The position numbers were made by a program, and so were the translations under genes. A stretch of 64,000 nt of DNA from Ciceribacter sichuanensis (lineage in GTDB: Bacteria > Pseudomonadota > Alphaproteobacteria > Rhizobiales > Rhizobiaceae): positions 124,001 through 188,000 of the forward strand of contig NZ_JAMXLX010000005.1 in NCBI RefSeq assembly GCF_024055605.1. The letters run 5' to 3'. This document shows positions 42,121 through 51,631 of the stretch, piece by piece. The notes below the pieces were generated by a model, which had not been told where the DNA came from, made no database searches, and saw only the letters and a list, made by a program, of their open reading frames with translations. The stretch's first letter is position 1; the number at the start of each line of letters is the position of its first letter.

Positions 42121-43560
42121 GTGCGGAATGATGACGTGATTGATCCTGCCGACCTCGATGCCCTCACGCTTTCCCGAGCCATTCACCGGAAACGGATAAC
42201 CTGCGAACAGGTGATGGAGCGGTCTCTCGACCGCATTCAGCGGCTCAATCCGAAAATCAACGCCATCGTCAGTCCTCGTCGGACTGCCGACCTTCTGGCC
42301 GAGGCGCGGGAGCGGGACAGGGAACTGGAGGCGGGACGCTCGCACGGATGGCTGCACGGATTGCCGGTCGCGATCAAGGATCTGAGCGAGGCAAAAGGCA
42401 TAGCCTGCACTTACGGTTCGCCGATCTACAGGAATTTCGTGCCTGATTTCGACGATATCCAGGTGGAGCGGATCAAGCGCGCCGGGGCGATCGTCATCGG
42501 CAAGACCAATACGCCGGAATGGGGTTTCGGGTCCCACTCTTACAATCCGGTCTTCGGGGTGACGCGCAATCCCTATGACACATCGAGGAGCGCCGGCGGA
42601 TCGAGCGGCGGGGCTGGGGCGGCGCTTGCCGCACGGCTCGTGCCGGTGGCCGACGGCAGCGACATGATGGGGTCGCTGCGCAATCCTGCGGCGTTCAACA
42701 ACGTCGTCGGTTTCCGGCCGAGTTTCGGGCGCATTCCGGGTTTGCCGGGCAAGGACGTCTACATGAACCAGCTCGCGGTTCTCGGGCCGATGGCGCGAAA
42801 CGTCGCCGATGTCACGGCACTCCTGAACATCCAGTCCGGTTTTGATGCCCGTGATCCGCTGTCGCTTCCCGAGGAGCCGGTGCGCCTGCGCGAGGATTTC
42901 GATCCGAAGGGCGTCAGGGTCGGCTGGCTCGGTGACTTCGGCGGCTACCTGCCCTTCGAACCGGGGGTGCTGGAACTTGGCCGCGCCTCGCTTTCGGTTT
43001 TCGAACGCATGGGCTGTCGGGTGAGCGAGGTGCTGCCGGATTTCGACATGGACCGCCTGTGGTGGGCGTGGACCACGCTGCGCGGCTGGCTGACCGCCGG
43101 ATCGCTGCGCGGCCATTACGAAAACCCGGCGGAACGGGCTCTGCTGAAGCCGGAAATCCTGTTCGAGATCCGCGCCGGCCTCAAGGTGACGGCCGAGGAC
43201 GTCGATGAGGCTTCCGCCGTCAGGACCGCCTGGCTGCAGGCGGTCCTCAAGCTTTTCGAGCGCCATGATTTCCTGATCCTGCCGGCCGCGCAGGTGTTTC
43301 CGTTCGATGCCGATATTCCGTGGCCGCGAGAAATCGCCGGCCGCAAGATGGATACCTATCATCGCTGGATGGAAGTGGTGATTGGACCCAGCATGGCCGG
43401 TCTTCCGGTTGCGGCCATGCCGGCCGGTTTCGGGGTCAGCGGGTTGCCGGCGGGCATCCAGATCGTCGGGCGGCCGCGCGCCGATGCCGCGGTTCTGGAT
43501 TTCGCGCAGGCATATGAGCGGGCGACCGACTGGCTGCAGAGGCGGCCACCGCTTGGATGA
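42121..43560 (+). CDS. Amidase signature family hydrolase
   Basis: 479 residues with the Ser-cisSer-Lys triad: Lys in LPVAIKDLSEAKG, cis-Ser and nucleophile in SAGGSSGGAGAALAA, and the usual ADGSDMMGSLRNPA. The GTG at 42121 is taken; a GTG five codons later is possible. Cytosolic. It hydrolyses an amide bond; substrate open. It starts the plus-strand operon that continues with the dipeptidase and dipeptide-class importer, although 214 bp without a gene separate it from the dipeptidase. Confidence 0.9.
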   Translation: MRNDDVIDPADLDALTLSRAIHRKRITCEQVMERSLDRIQRLNPKINAIVSPRRTADLLAEARERDRELEAGRSHGWLHGLPVAIKDLSEAKGIACTYGSPIYRNFVPDFDDIQVERIKRAGAIVIGKTNTPEWGFGSHSYNPVFGVTRNPYDTSRSAGGSSGGAGAALAARLVPVADGSDMMGSLRNPAAFNNVVGFRPSFGRIPGLPGKDVYMNQLAVLGPMARNVADVTALLNIQSGFDARDPLSLPEEPVRLREDFDPKGVRVGWLGDFGGYLPFEPGVLELGRASLSVFERMGCRVSEVLPDFDMDRLWWAWTTLRGWLTAGSLRGHYENPAERALLKPEILFEIRAGLKVTAEDVDEASAVRTAWLQAVLKLFERHDFLILPAAQVFPFDADIPWPREIAGRKMDTYHRWMEVVIGPSMAGLPVAAMPAGFGVSGLPAGIQIVGRPRADAAVLDFAQAYERATDWLQRRPPLG

Positions 43561-43774
43561 TGTGGGCTGCTTAGTCGGCTCTCGCTCCTGTGGTGGAGTG
43601 CCGGTGTCTTCTCGCGCCGTTGTTCGCAATCTCTTTTTTGCACTTGAACACGGTGAGAATTTGGTCCACCCAATAATATATCAGATCGTTGATGTGCCAC
43701 CGCAGGCTTTTGCCGGTGCGGTCGCCCAGAGGTGATCGGGATCGTCAAGTTTTTGTAATTGCAGGTGCTTTCTC

Positions 43775-44830
43775 ATGGAACTGGTGTTCGACGGACATAA
43801 CGACGTCTTGCTGAGGCTTTGGCGGAGCCGGGCGGGTGGGGTCGATCCCGTCGTAGAGTTCCGTGACGGCACCAGCGAGGGGCATATCGACGGACCCCGC
43901 GCCAAGGCTGGTGGTCTGGCGGGTGGTCTCTGTGCCATCTACATCCCCACGACGGGCGGTGACTTCGTCCTGAAGGAGCCTGACGAAAAGGGGCATTACT
44001 CGACGCCGCTCGAGAAGCCTCTCCAGCGCCAGCCGTCGCTCGACATCGCGCTCGACATGGCGTCGATCGCGCTTCGTCTCGACCGGGCGGGCGCGTGGCG
44101 GCTCTGCCGCACCACCGCGGATATCCGCAAGGCGATCGACGAGGGTATCTTTGCCGCCGTCATGCACATGGAAGGCTGCGAGGCGATCGATGGCGATCTC
44201 GACGCGCTGGAGACCTTCTATGCCGCCGGCCTGCGTTCGCTCGGACCCGTCTGGAGCCGCAACAACATTTTCGGCCATGGCGTGCCGTTTGCCTTCCCCA
44301 TGTCTCCCGACACCGGACCGGGCCTGACCGATCTCGGTTTCGAACTGGTGAAGGCCTGCAATCGGATGGGTATTCTGGTCGATCTCGCCCACATCACCGA
44401 AAAGGGCTTCTGGGACGTGGCGAAGGTCAGCGACCAGCCGCTGATCGCCAGCCATTCTAACGCCCATGCGCTGACGCCTGTGGCGCGCAACCTGACCGAC
44501 AAGCAGCTCGACGCGATCAAGGAAAGCCGCGGTCTGGTCGGCCTGAACTATGCCGTGACCATGCTGCGAGACGATGCGCGCGACGACGCCAACACGCCGC
44601 TTTCGGACATGGTTCGTCACATCGACCATCTCGTGAACCGCATGGGCATCGACTGCGTGGCGCTCGGTTCCGACTTTGATGGCGCGACCGTTCCAGCCGA
44701 TATTGCCAACGCGGCGGGCAATCAGAAACTGGTTGCGGCCCTGAAAACCGCCGGATACGCTGACGAAGACTTGAAAAAAATCTGCCGGGAAAACTGGCTG
44801 AGGGTTCTGGCATCCGCCTGGCACGAATAA
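43775..44830 (+). CDS. Membrane dipeptidase family (M19) zinc dipeptidase
   Basis: 351 residues. FDGHNDVLLRL carries the H-x-D metal ligands, HMEGCEAI the bridging Glu, and ASHSNAHALTPVARNLTD the further His residues; ALGSDFDG closes the site. M19 enzymes cleave dipeptides, often with a D-residue at the C-terminal position, and some open beta-lactams. No signal peptide is visible. It is followed 50 bp later by the binding protein of a dipeptide-class importer. Confidence 0.92.
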   Translation: MELVFDGHNDVLLRLWRSRAGGVDPVVEFRDGTSEGHIDGPRAKAGGLAGGLCAIYIPTTGGDFVLKEPDEKGHYSTPLEKPLQRQPSLDIALDMASIALRLDRAGAWRLCRTTADIRKAIDEGIFAAVMHMEGCEAIDGDLDALETFYAAGLRSLGPVWSRNNIFGHGVPFAFPMSPDTGPGLTDLGFELVKACNRMGILVDLAHITEKGFWDVAKVSDQPLIASHSNAHALTPVARNLTDKQLDAIKESRGLVGLNYAVTMLRDDARDDANTPLSDMVRHIDHLVNRMGIDCVALGSDFDGATVPADIANAAGNQKLVAALKTAGYADEDLKKICRENWLRVLASAWHE

Positions 44831-44880
44831 GCCGGCGGCTGTCCGAAAGGCACCAACCTTAACAAACAGGGGATACTACG

Positions 44881-46521
44881 ATGATGAATTCGCTGAACAG
44901 GCGTATGCGCCTGATGACGACCAGCGCGGCCATGGCGCTGTTGCTGGCCGCAGCTCCGCAGGCTTTTGCCGCCACTCCGGCCGACACGCTGGTCGAGGGT
45001 TTTGCCATCGACGACATCATCACGCTCGATCCGGGTGAAGCCTTCGAGCTTTCGACCGCCGAAGTCACCGCCAACACCTACTCGAAGCTCGTCAACCTCG
45101 ACATGAACGACACGTCGAAGGTCGTCGGCGAGCTGGCCGACAGCTGGACCATTTCCGATGACGGCATGACCTATACCTTCAAGCTGAAGCCGGGCCTGAA
45201 GTTTGCTTCCGGCAATCCGATCACTGCCGAGGATGTCGCCTTCTCCTTCGAGCGCGCCGTCAAGCTCGACAAGTCCCCGGCCTTCCTGCTGACCCAGTTC
45301 GGCCTTACCGGTGACAATGTTGCCGAAAAGGCGAAGGCTGCCGATGAAAGCACCTTCGTGCTGACCGTCGACAAGGCCTATGCACCGAGCTTCGTGCTGA
45401 ACGTGCTGACCTCCACCGTCGCTTCGATCGTGGACAAGAAGGTCGTTCTGGAACACGCCAAGGCCGTGACCCCGTCGGACGAATACAAGTACGATACCGA
45501 TTTCGGCAACGAGTACCTGAAGACCGGCTTTGCCGGTTCCGGCCCGTTCAAGATCCGCGAATGGCGCGCCAACGAAGTCGTGGTGCTGGAGCGCAACGAC
45601 AACTTCTTCGGTGAAAAGCCGAAGCTTGCCCGCGTCATCTATCGCCACATGAAGGAAAGCGCCGGCCAGCGTCTCGCCCTTGAAAACGGTGATATCGACA
45701 TTGCGCGCAACCTCGAGCCGGGCGATGTCGATGCCGTGACCAAGAAGGAAGGCATCGCGACGACGTCTGCTCCGAAGGGCACGCTCTATTACTTCAGCCT
45801 CAACCAGAAGAACGAGAAGCTGGCGAAGCCGGAAGTCATCGAGGCCTTCAAGTACCTCGTCGACTATGACGCAATCGGCGAAACCCTGATCAAGGGCATC
45901 GGCACCATCCACCAGACCTTCCTGCCGACCGGCCAGCTCGGCGCGCTCGAAGACAAGCCCTACAAGCTCGACGTTGCCAAGGCCAAGGAACTGCTGGCCA
46001 AGGCCGGTCTCGCCGACGGCTTCACCGTCACCATGGACGTGCGCAACACGCAGCCGGTCACCGGCATTGCTGAAAACGTCCAGCAGACTCTCGCCCAGGC
46101 CGGCATCAAGCTGGAAATCATTCCAGGCGACGGCAAGCAGACGCTGACCAAGTATCGTGCACGCCAGCACGACATCTATATCGGCCAGTGGGGCTCGGAC
46201 TATTTCGACCCGAACTCGAATGCCGAAACCTTCACCTTCAACCCGGACAATTCCGACGAAGGCAAGAACAAGACGCTGGCATGGCGCAATGCCTGGGATC
46301 CGAAGGACCTCACCGTCCAGACGCAGGCCGCTCTTCTGGAAAAGGACAGCGCCAAGCGCGCCGCCATCTATGAAGGCCTGCAGAAGGAAGTTCTGGCCAG
46401 CGGTCCGTTCGTGATGCTGTTCCAGCAGATCGAAGTTGCCGGCTATTCCAGCAAGCTCAAGGGCTTCAAGCTCGGCCCGAGCTTCGACACCAACCTCGTC
46501 TACACCATCTCCAAGGACTAA
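44881..46521 (+). CDS. Peptide/nickel-class ABC substrate-binding protein (DppA-like)
   Basis: 546 residues of solute-binding family 5. A signal peptide (core AAMALLLAAAPQAFA) ends near residue 30. TPADTLVEGFAIDDIITLDPG and the AED-x-AFSFERA region are family features. Periplasmic. It delivers di- or oligopeptides or related compounds to the permeases encoded downstream. Confidence 0.93.
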   Translation: MMNSLNRRMRLMTTSAAMALLLAAAPQAFAATPADTLVEGFAIDDIITLDPGEAFELSTAEVTANTYSKLVNLDMNDTSKVVGELADSWTISDDGMTYTFKLKPGLKFASGNPITAEDVAFSFERAVKLDKSPAFLLTQFGLTGDNVAEKAKAADESTFVLTVDKAYAPSFVLNVLTSTVASIVDKKVVLEHAKAVTPSDEYKYDTDFGNEYLKTGFAGSGPFKIREWRANEVVVLERNDNFFGEKPKLARVIYRHMKESAGQRLALENGDIDIARNLEPGDVDAVTKKEGIATTSAPKGTLYYFSLNQKNEKLAKPEVIEAFKYLVDYDAIGETLIKGIGTIHQTFLPTGQLGALEDKPYKLDVAKAKELLAKAGLADGFTVTMDVRNTQPVTGIAENVQQTLAQAGIKLEIIPGDGKQTLTKYRARQHDIYIGQWGSDYFDPNSNAETFTFNPDNSDEGKNKTLAWRNAWDPKDLTVQTQAALLEKDSAKRAAIYEGLQKEVLASGPFVMLFQQIEVAGYSSKLKGFKLGPSFDTNLVYTISKD

Positions 46522-46536
46522 GCGCCCTTGGCCCTG

Positions 46537-47595
46537 ATGGAAACAAAGACCGAGGCGCGGCGCTCCGGCGCCCGCGCCTCGGCGCTCGCCTTTTCGTTGC
46601 TGCGGTTCCTGCTGACCGTGGTGACGACCTATCTCGGCCTGCTCGCCGTGACTTTCTTCATCGGCCGCGTCGTGCCGATCGATCCGGCGCTGGCGATTGT
46701 CGGCGACCGCGCTCCGGCTCATGTCGTCGAGCGGGTGCGCGAAGAGCTGGGGCTCAATCTTCCGCTCTACCAGCAGTTCATCATTTACATTCGTCAGGCG
46801 CTGACGGGTGACTTCGGGACGTCGGTGCTGACCACCAATCCGGTGATGAGCGATATCCGCCGCGTGTTTCCGGCAACCATCGAGCTTGCCACGGTCGGCA
46901 CCCTGATTGGTGCCTTTTTCGGCGTGCCGCTCGGTGTTCTCGCTGCCGTCAAGCGCGGCAGCTTCGCCGACCAGATCGTGCGTATCATCGGGTTGATCGG
47001 TTATTCCGTGCCGATCTTCTGGCTCGGCCTTCTGGCTCTGGTGCTGTTCTATGCGCAGCTCAAATGGGTGGCCTATCCGGGGCGCGTGGACATCGTCTAC
47101 GAGTATTCGTTTACGCCCGTGACCGGCTTCTTCCTGCTGGATGCGGCGATGCAACGGCAATGGGACGTGTTCTGGGACGTGTTCCGCCACATCATCCTGC
47201 CCGGCGCGCTGCTCGGCTATTTCTCGCTCGCCTATATCAGCCGCATGACGCGCAGCTTCATGCTGAACGAGCTGTCGCAGGAATATATCGTCGCCGCCCG
47301 CGCCAAGGGGCTGTCCGAGACCCGGATCATCTGGTTCCACGCGCTCAGAAACGCAGCCGTGCCGCTGATCACGGTGATCGCGCTTTCCTATGCCGGCCTT
47401 CTCGAAGGTTCGGTCCTGACGGAAACGATCTTCTCGTGGCCGGGGCTTGGCCTCTACATCACCAATTCGCTGCAGAATGCCGACATGAATGCCGTGCTCG
47501 GCGGGACGATCATCATCGGTTCCGTCTTCATCGCCATCAATATCCTGTCGGACGTTCTCTATCGCATTCTCGATCCGAGGACCCGCAGCCGATGA
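46537..47595 (+). CDS. Peptide-class ABC permease (DppB-like)
   Basis: About 352 residues with six membrane helices and the DppB loop VRIIGLIGYSVPIFWLG; the EAA motif is in EYIVAARAKGLSETRIIWFH. The ATG at 46537 is preferred; a TTG at 46528 is three codons upstream. Its stop overlaps the next start (ATGA). Confidence 0.92.
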   Translation: METKTEARRSGARASALAFSLLRFLLTVVTTYLGLLAVTFFIGRVVPIDPALAIVGDRAPAHVVERVREELGLNLPLYQQFIIYIRQALTGDFGTSVLTTNPVMSDIRRVFPATIELATVGTLIGAFFGVPLGVLAAVKRGSFADQIVRIIGLIGYSVPIFWLGLLALVLFYAQLKWVAYPGRVDIVYEYSFTPVTGFFLLDAAMQRQWDVFWDVFRHIILPGALLGYFSLAYISRMTRSFMLNELSQEYIVAARAKGLSETRIIWFHALRNAAVPLITVIALSYAGLLEGSVLTETIFSWPGLGLYITNSLQNADMNAVLGGTIIIGSVFIAINILSDVLYRILDPRTRSR

Positions 47596-48524
47596 CCGCA
47601 AACGACATGACTGCAAAACCGACCCTGCGCGAATGGCTGCTGTCCGACCGGCCGCAATCGCGCCGTCAGGCCCGGCTCGGCCGGCTGTACGTGATCTGGA
47701 GACAGTTCTCCGCAAACCGGCTGGCCGTTCTCGGTCTCGGCATCATCATTGCGTTGCTGCTCGTTGCCGTCTTCGCCGATGTGCTGGCGCCGCATTCGCC
47801 GATCCAGGGAGACCTTCGCGGAGCGCGGCTTCTGCCTCCGGGTTCGGAAGGCTATCTGCTCGGAACAGACGACCAGGGGCGCGATATCCTTTCGCGCCTC
47901 ATTCATGGCTCGCGGCTGACGCTGTTCGTCGTGGTGCTCGTCGCCATCATCGCCGCGCCGATCGGCCTTATCGTCGGTACGGTTTCCGGTTATGCCGGCG
48001 GCTGGGTGGACGGCGTGCTGATGCGGATCACCGACATCTTCCTTGCCTTCCCGAAACTCGTTCTGGCGCTGGCGCTGGTGGCGGCTCTCGGTCCCGGCAT
48101 CGAGAATGCGGTGCTTGCCATCGCGATTACCTCGTGGCCGCCTTACGCCCGTATCGCGCGGGCCGAGACGATGACGTTCCGTAACTCCGATTACATCTCG
48201 GCGGTCCGGCTGATGGGCGCGTCGCCGATGCGCATTGTGTTCTTCCACATCATGCCGCTCTGCATCTCGTCGCTGATCGTGCGTGTGACGCTCGACATGG
48301 CCGGCATCATTCTGACTGCGGCCGGTCTCGGCTTCCTCGGTCTCGGTGCGCAGCCGCCGTTGCCGGAATGGGGGGCGATGATCGCGTCGGGCCGGCGCTT
48401 CATTCTCGATCAGTGGTGGGTCGCGGGCATGCCGGGCTTCGCCATTCTCATCGTCAGCCTCGGCTTCAACCTGCTCGGCGATGGCCTGCGCGATGCGCTC
48501 GATCCGAAGGAGGCGGGACAGTGA
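47592..48524 (+). CDS. Peptide-class ABC permease (DppC-like)
   Basis: 310 residues. LLGTDDQGRDILSRLIHGSR is the DppC hallmark, followed by six-helix core and the loop DYISAVRLMGASPMRIVFFH. The start overlaps the DppB-like stop by 4 bp. The frame is open much further upstream, inside dppB-like, but only this ATG fits. Confidence 0.93.
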   Translation: MTANDMTAKPTLREWLLSDRPQSRRQARLGRLYVIWRQFSANRLAVLGLGIIIALLLVAVFADVLAPHSPIQGDLRGARLLPPGSEGYLLGTDDQGRDILSRLIHGSRLTLFVVVLVAIIAAPIGLIVGTVSGYAGGWVDGVLMRITDIFLAFPKLVLALALVAALGPGIENAVLAIAITSWPPYARIARAETMTFRNSDYISAVRLMGASPMRIVFFHIMPLCISSLIVRVTLDMAGIILTAAGLGFLGLGAQPPLPEWGAMIASGRRFILDQWWVAGMPGFAILIVSLGFNLLGDGLRDALDPKEAGQ

Positions 48525-49354
48525 CCCCACTCCTGACCGTCGAAAATCTGCGGGTGAGTTTCCCGACCCGGACCGGCATGGTCGAGGCCGTGCGCGGCGT
48601 GAACTTTACTCTTGGCCGCGAGCGGCTGGGCATCGTCGGCGAATCCGGTTCCGGCAAGTCGCAGACGGGCCGTGCGATCATGGGCCTGACGCCGAAGCAT
48701 GCGCACATCACCGCCGACCGCCTTGCCTTCGGGGAGGCCGATCTTCTGGGCATGCAGGCGTCGGAGCGGCGCAGGCTGCGCGGCAAGAAGATCGCGATGA
48801 TCCTGCAGGACCCGAAATACTCTCTGAACCCGGTCATGCCGATCGGTCGGCAGATCATGGAAACGCTGAAGACGCACGAGAAGGTCTCCCGCTCGGAGGC
48901 GAGGAATCGCGCTCTTGCGATGCTGGAGGCGGTGCAGATCCGCGATCCGGAGCGCGTTTTCCACCTTTATCCGCACGAGGTTTCCGGTGGCATGGGGCAG
49001 CGCATCATGATCGCCATGATGCTGGTCTGCGGTCCCGAACTCCTGATTGCCGACGAACCGACCTCCGCGCTCGATGTGACCGTGCAGCTCGAAGTGCTGG
49101 CCATTCTCGACAAGCTTGTGGTCGAACGCGGCATGGGGCTGGTCTTCATTTCGCATGATCTGCGGTTGGTTTCCTCCTTCTGCGACCGCGTGCTGGTCAT
49201 GTATGCCGGCAAGGTGGTGGAGGAACTGGCGGCGTCGCGGCTTTCCGAGGCGCAGCATCCCTATACGAGAGGACTTCTCAACTGTCTTCCGAAGATCGAG
49301 GGCGACCGGCATCCGCTTCCGGTTCTGGAGCGTCAGGCGGAGTGGAAGCTATGA
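48521..49354 (+). CDS. Peptide-class ABC ATP-binding protein (DppD-like)
   Basis: 277 residues from a GTG overlapping the upstream stop (GTGA). Walker A GESGSGKSQTGR, signature VSGGMGQRIMIAMM, Walker B LLIADEPTSALD and switch VFISHDLR. The C-terminal HPYTRGLLNCLP is the oligopeptide-ATPase tail. Confidence 0.92.
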   Translation: MTPLLTVENLRVSFPTRTGMVEAVRGVNFTLGRERLGIVGESGSGKSQTGRAIMGLTPKHAHITADRLAFGEADLLGMQASERRRLRGKKIAMILQDPKYSLNPVMPIGRQIMETLKTHEKVSRSEARNRALAMLEAVQIRDPERVFHLYPHEVSGGMGQRIMIAMMLVCGPELLIADEPTSALDVTVQLEVLAILDKLVVERGMGLVFISHDLRLVSSFCDRVLVMYAGKVVEELAASRLSEAQHPYTRGLLNCLPKIEGDRHPLPVLERQAEWKL

Positions 49355-50109
49355 CGATGTCAGCACTTTCCATTCGCAACATGGTCGTGAGCTTCGATGA
49401 ATTCCGCGCTCTCGATACGGTCAGCCTCGAAATTCCGGTGGGCGAGTCCTTTGGCATCGTCGGTGAATCCGGTTCCGGCAAGTCGACGCTGTTACGCGCT
49501 GTGGCGGGGCTGAACCGCTTCGAAAGCGGCAGTCTCGAAGTCAATGGCCGTGCCTATTCCGGCTGGCGGCGGGATCACGAGTTCTATCGCACCGTGCAGA
49601 TGGTGTTCCAGGACCCCTATGGTTCCCTGCATCCACGCCAGACCGTGGACCGGCTGCTGCTGGAGCCACTGGCGATCCATGGTTTCACCGACACGGAGGC
49701 CCGCATCGAGCGAGCGCTCGAGGAAGTCGGCCTGGGGGCCGGTTTCCGCTTCCGTTTCTCGCATCAGCTTTCCGGCGGTCAGCGCCAGCGTATCGCAATT
49801 GCGCGTGCGCTGATCCTCGAGCCGAAAATCCTGCTGCTCGACGAGCCGACGTCGGCGCTCGACGCGTCGATCCAGGCGGAAATCCTGAACCTCCTGGAAC
49901 AGGCCCGCAAGGATCGCGGCCTGACCTTCATCATGGTCAGCCACGATCTCGCGGTTATCAGCCATATGTGCGAGCGGCTCGCGGTGATGAAGTCCGGCAA
50001 GGTGGTAGAGACGATGAATGTCGAGCAACTGCGCCGCCACGATGTTGCGACCGATTACACCCGCAAGCTCATGGTGGCGAGCGAGGGGTTTGTTCGTCAC
50101 GAAGCGTGA
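49351..50109 (+). CDS. Peptide-class ABC ATP-binding protein (DppF-like)
   Basis: 252 residues, ATGA overlap with the DppD-like stop. Walker A GESGSGKSTLLR, VQMVFQDPYGSLHPRQTV, signature [14 protein letters not shown], Walker B ILLLDEPTSALD. It completes the five-gene importer. It is convergent with phnM. Confidence 0.93.
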   Translation: MTMSALSIRNMVVSFDEFRALDTVSLEIPVGESFGIVGESGSGKSTLLRAVAGLNRFESGSLEVNGRAYSGWRRDHEFYRTVQMVFQDPYGSLHPRQTVDRLLLEPLAIHGFTDTEARIERALEEVGLGAGFRFRFSHQLSGGQRQRIAIARALILEPKILLLDEPTSALDASIQAEILNLLEQARKDRGLTFIMVSHDLAVISHMCERLAVMKSGKVVETMNVEQLRRHDVATDYTRKLMVASEGFVRHEA

Positions 50110-50124
50110 ATGGTTCGGGATCGC

Positions 50125-50216
50125 CGCGCAAAAGTGTGCGGCATCCCGCAGTAACGGCATACACCAATGCACAGAGCTAAAGCGGAAGGCGGATCTGAAG
50201 GATCGCGCCACGCTTT
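50125..50216 (+). repeat. Rhizobiaceae-type intergenic element, left copy (inverted to 51503-51597)
   Basis: Bounded by CGCGCAAAAGTGT (50125-50137) and GATCGCGCCACGCTTT (50201-50216). The reverse complement of 51503-51597 has the same boundary blocks (CGCGCAAAAGTGT and GATCGCGACACGCTTT) at nearly the same spacing (95 against 92 bp). An internal hairpin GCTAAAGCG / CGCTTTAGC pairs 50176-50184 with 50211-50219. Confidence 0.65.
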
Positions 50217-50218
50217 AG

Positions 50219-50243
50219 CGGGTCGCGTCTCAGGCGACCCGCA
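50219..50243. terminator. Hairpin at the phnM 3' end
   Basis: GCGGGTCGC pairs with GCGACCCGC across a 7-base loop GTCTCAG at about 50218-50242. It spans the phnM stop codon and faces the end of the dipeptide importer operon. No T-run is present. Possible shared terminator of the convergent units. Confidence 0.45.
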
Positions 50244-51438
50244 TACCCTGTCGCCAGACGGCTTTCAGGAAGGGATGTCCATCATGCAGGCCGACATGCA
50301 GCAGGTCCGCCCGCTTGCCCGCGGCGATCTCGCCGCGGTCGCCAAGGCCGGCTGCTTCCGCCGGCGTTTTCGTCACCATTCGCAACGCCGCCGGCAGGTC
50401 GTAGTCCAGGGCGGGGTCGGCGGCGATCATGAAGGCGGCGTCCAGCAGCGAACGCGGCACATAATCCGATGCGAGGATATCGACCAGCTTTTCGTTAAGC
50501 AGGTCGCGAACGGCAATGTTGCCGGACTGCGAGCCGCCGCGCAGGATGTTGGGGGCGCCCGCCACGATCAGCATGGCGCGGGCGCGCGCTTCGCGGGCCG
50601 CTTCCATCGTGCAGGGAAATTCGGAGATGGCGACGCCTTCGTCTGCGGCCAGGTCGACATGCTCGATATCGGTGTCGTCGTGGCTGAGCAGCGGCAGGCC
50701 ACGCGAGCGGGCGAGTTCAACCACCTTGGGGCGCACGGTTTCGCCGATATGGCTTTTTTCAGCGACCAGAACCTTGATCTTCTCACGTACGATTGCGTGG
50801 CTTTCGCCGGTCGACTTGGCGGCACGAGAAACATAGGCATCGACGTCCCGGCTCTGTCGGATGCCCGGTAGATGCTCCATCACGGAGATGACCTTGACGA
50901 TCGGGCGGTCGATATTGGCGGCCATAAGGGTGGGCGTTTCCGGATCGGTGATTTCGCAACGAAGATGGATCAGGTGTTCCGAGCGCAGCATGCCGCCGGC
51001 CTGCGCGCGTTCCAGCGCATCGATCATCGGGGCGAGGATCTGGGCGCGCTCCGGATTGTCGGTCGTGGCGCCGACGCAGAGGCTGTCGAAGACGGTGGTA
51101 ACGCCGCCGCCGATGATCTGTGCGTCATGGGCAAGGGCCGCGCGCATGAAATCCCAGCGAACATGGGCGCGCGGATAGACGTGCTTTTCGAAATGGTCGG
51201 TATGGATATCGACGAGGCCCGGCACGAGATAGTCGCCGACGAGGTCGATGGCATCAGGCGCGGTCAGTCCGGCGTCGATGGAGACGATGCTGCCGTCTTT
51301 TACGGTCACGGTGCCATGAACGATTTCGTCGGCAAGCACGATGCGGGCGTTGGTGAGAACGAGGGTGGAGGTTTCGCCGGCAGCGCCGTTGTCGGAAGTC
51401 ATGTCCATCAGCACTGTCTCATCTCTCCCGTTCTTCAT
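50230..51438 (-). CDS. phnM: Alpha-D-ribose 1-methylphosphonate 5-triphosphate diphosphatase
   Basis: 402 residues. DIHTDHFEKHVYPR followed by HVRWD is the PhnM signature, and SHDDTDIEHV and SEFPCTMEAA are further conserved segments. PhnM removes pyrophosphate from ribose-methylphosphonate triphosphate in the carbon-phosphorus lyase pathway. No phnGHIJKL or transporter gene lies nearby, so it is a stray copy or has another phosphoester substrate. It lies between inverted copies of an intergenic element. It is downstream of ackA on the same strand, and phosphate starvation would be a logical signal. Confidence 0.92.
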   Translation of the reverse strand: MKNGRDETVLMDMTSDNGAAGETSTLVLTNARIVLADEIVHGTVTVKDGSIVSIDAGLTAPDAIDLVGDYLVPGLVDIHTDHFEKHVYPRAHVRWDFMRAALAHDAQIIGGGVTTVFDSLCVGATTDNPERAQILAPMIDALERAQAGGMLRSEHLIHLRCEITDPETPTLMAANIDRPIVKVISVMEHLPGIRQSRDVDAYVSRAAKSTGESHAIVREKIKVLVAEKSHIGETVRPKVVELARSRGLPLLSHDDTDIEHVDLAADEGVAISEFPCTMEAAREARARAMLIVAGAPNILRGGSQSGNIAVRDLLNEKLVDILASDYVPRSLLDAAFMIAADPALDYDLPAALRMVTKTPAEAAGLGDRGEIAAGKRADLLHVGLHDGHPFLKAVWRQGMRVA

Positions 51439-51502
51439 TGTCAGGGCAAACGTGTCTGCGGGGAGAGTTGCGACTCATCCGCCCGCTCGCGCGCTCGTCT
51501 TC

Positions 51503-51609
51503 AAAGCGTGTCGCGATCTCTCAGATTCGCTCCGTACGCTTTAAAGCTTTATCTTGTCACATGTCGTTGTCGCAAAACCGCTGAACACTTTTGCGCGACA
51601 TGCTTTAGC
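51503..51609 (-). repeat. Rhizobiaceae-type intergenic element, right copy
   Basis: AAAGCGTGTCGCGATC (51503-51518) through ACACTTTTGCGCG (51585-51597) and TGCTTTAG. It is inverted relative to 50125-50216. It contains CGCAAAACCGCT and AACACTTTTGCG, a palindromic core recognisable from many Rhizobiaceae intergenic regions. It fills the gap between phnM and ackA. Confidence 0.65.
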
Positions 51610-51631
51610 CTCGCTGCGTGACGCTTCTGTG

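Noticed and set aside
44722..47715. 997-codon open frame on the minus strand across the dipeptide importer
   Set aside because: It is antisense to the dipeptidase 3' end, DppA-like and DppB-like genes. Composition is Arg/Asp/His/Gly-rich low-meaning sequence typical of shadow frames.
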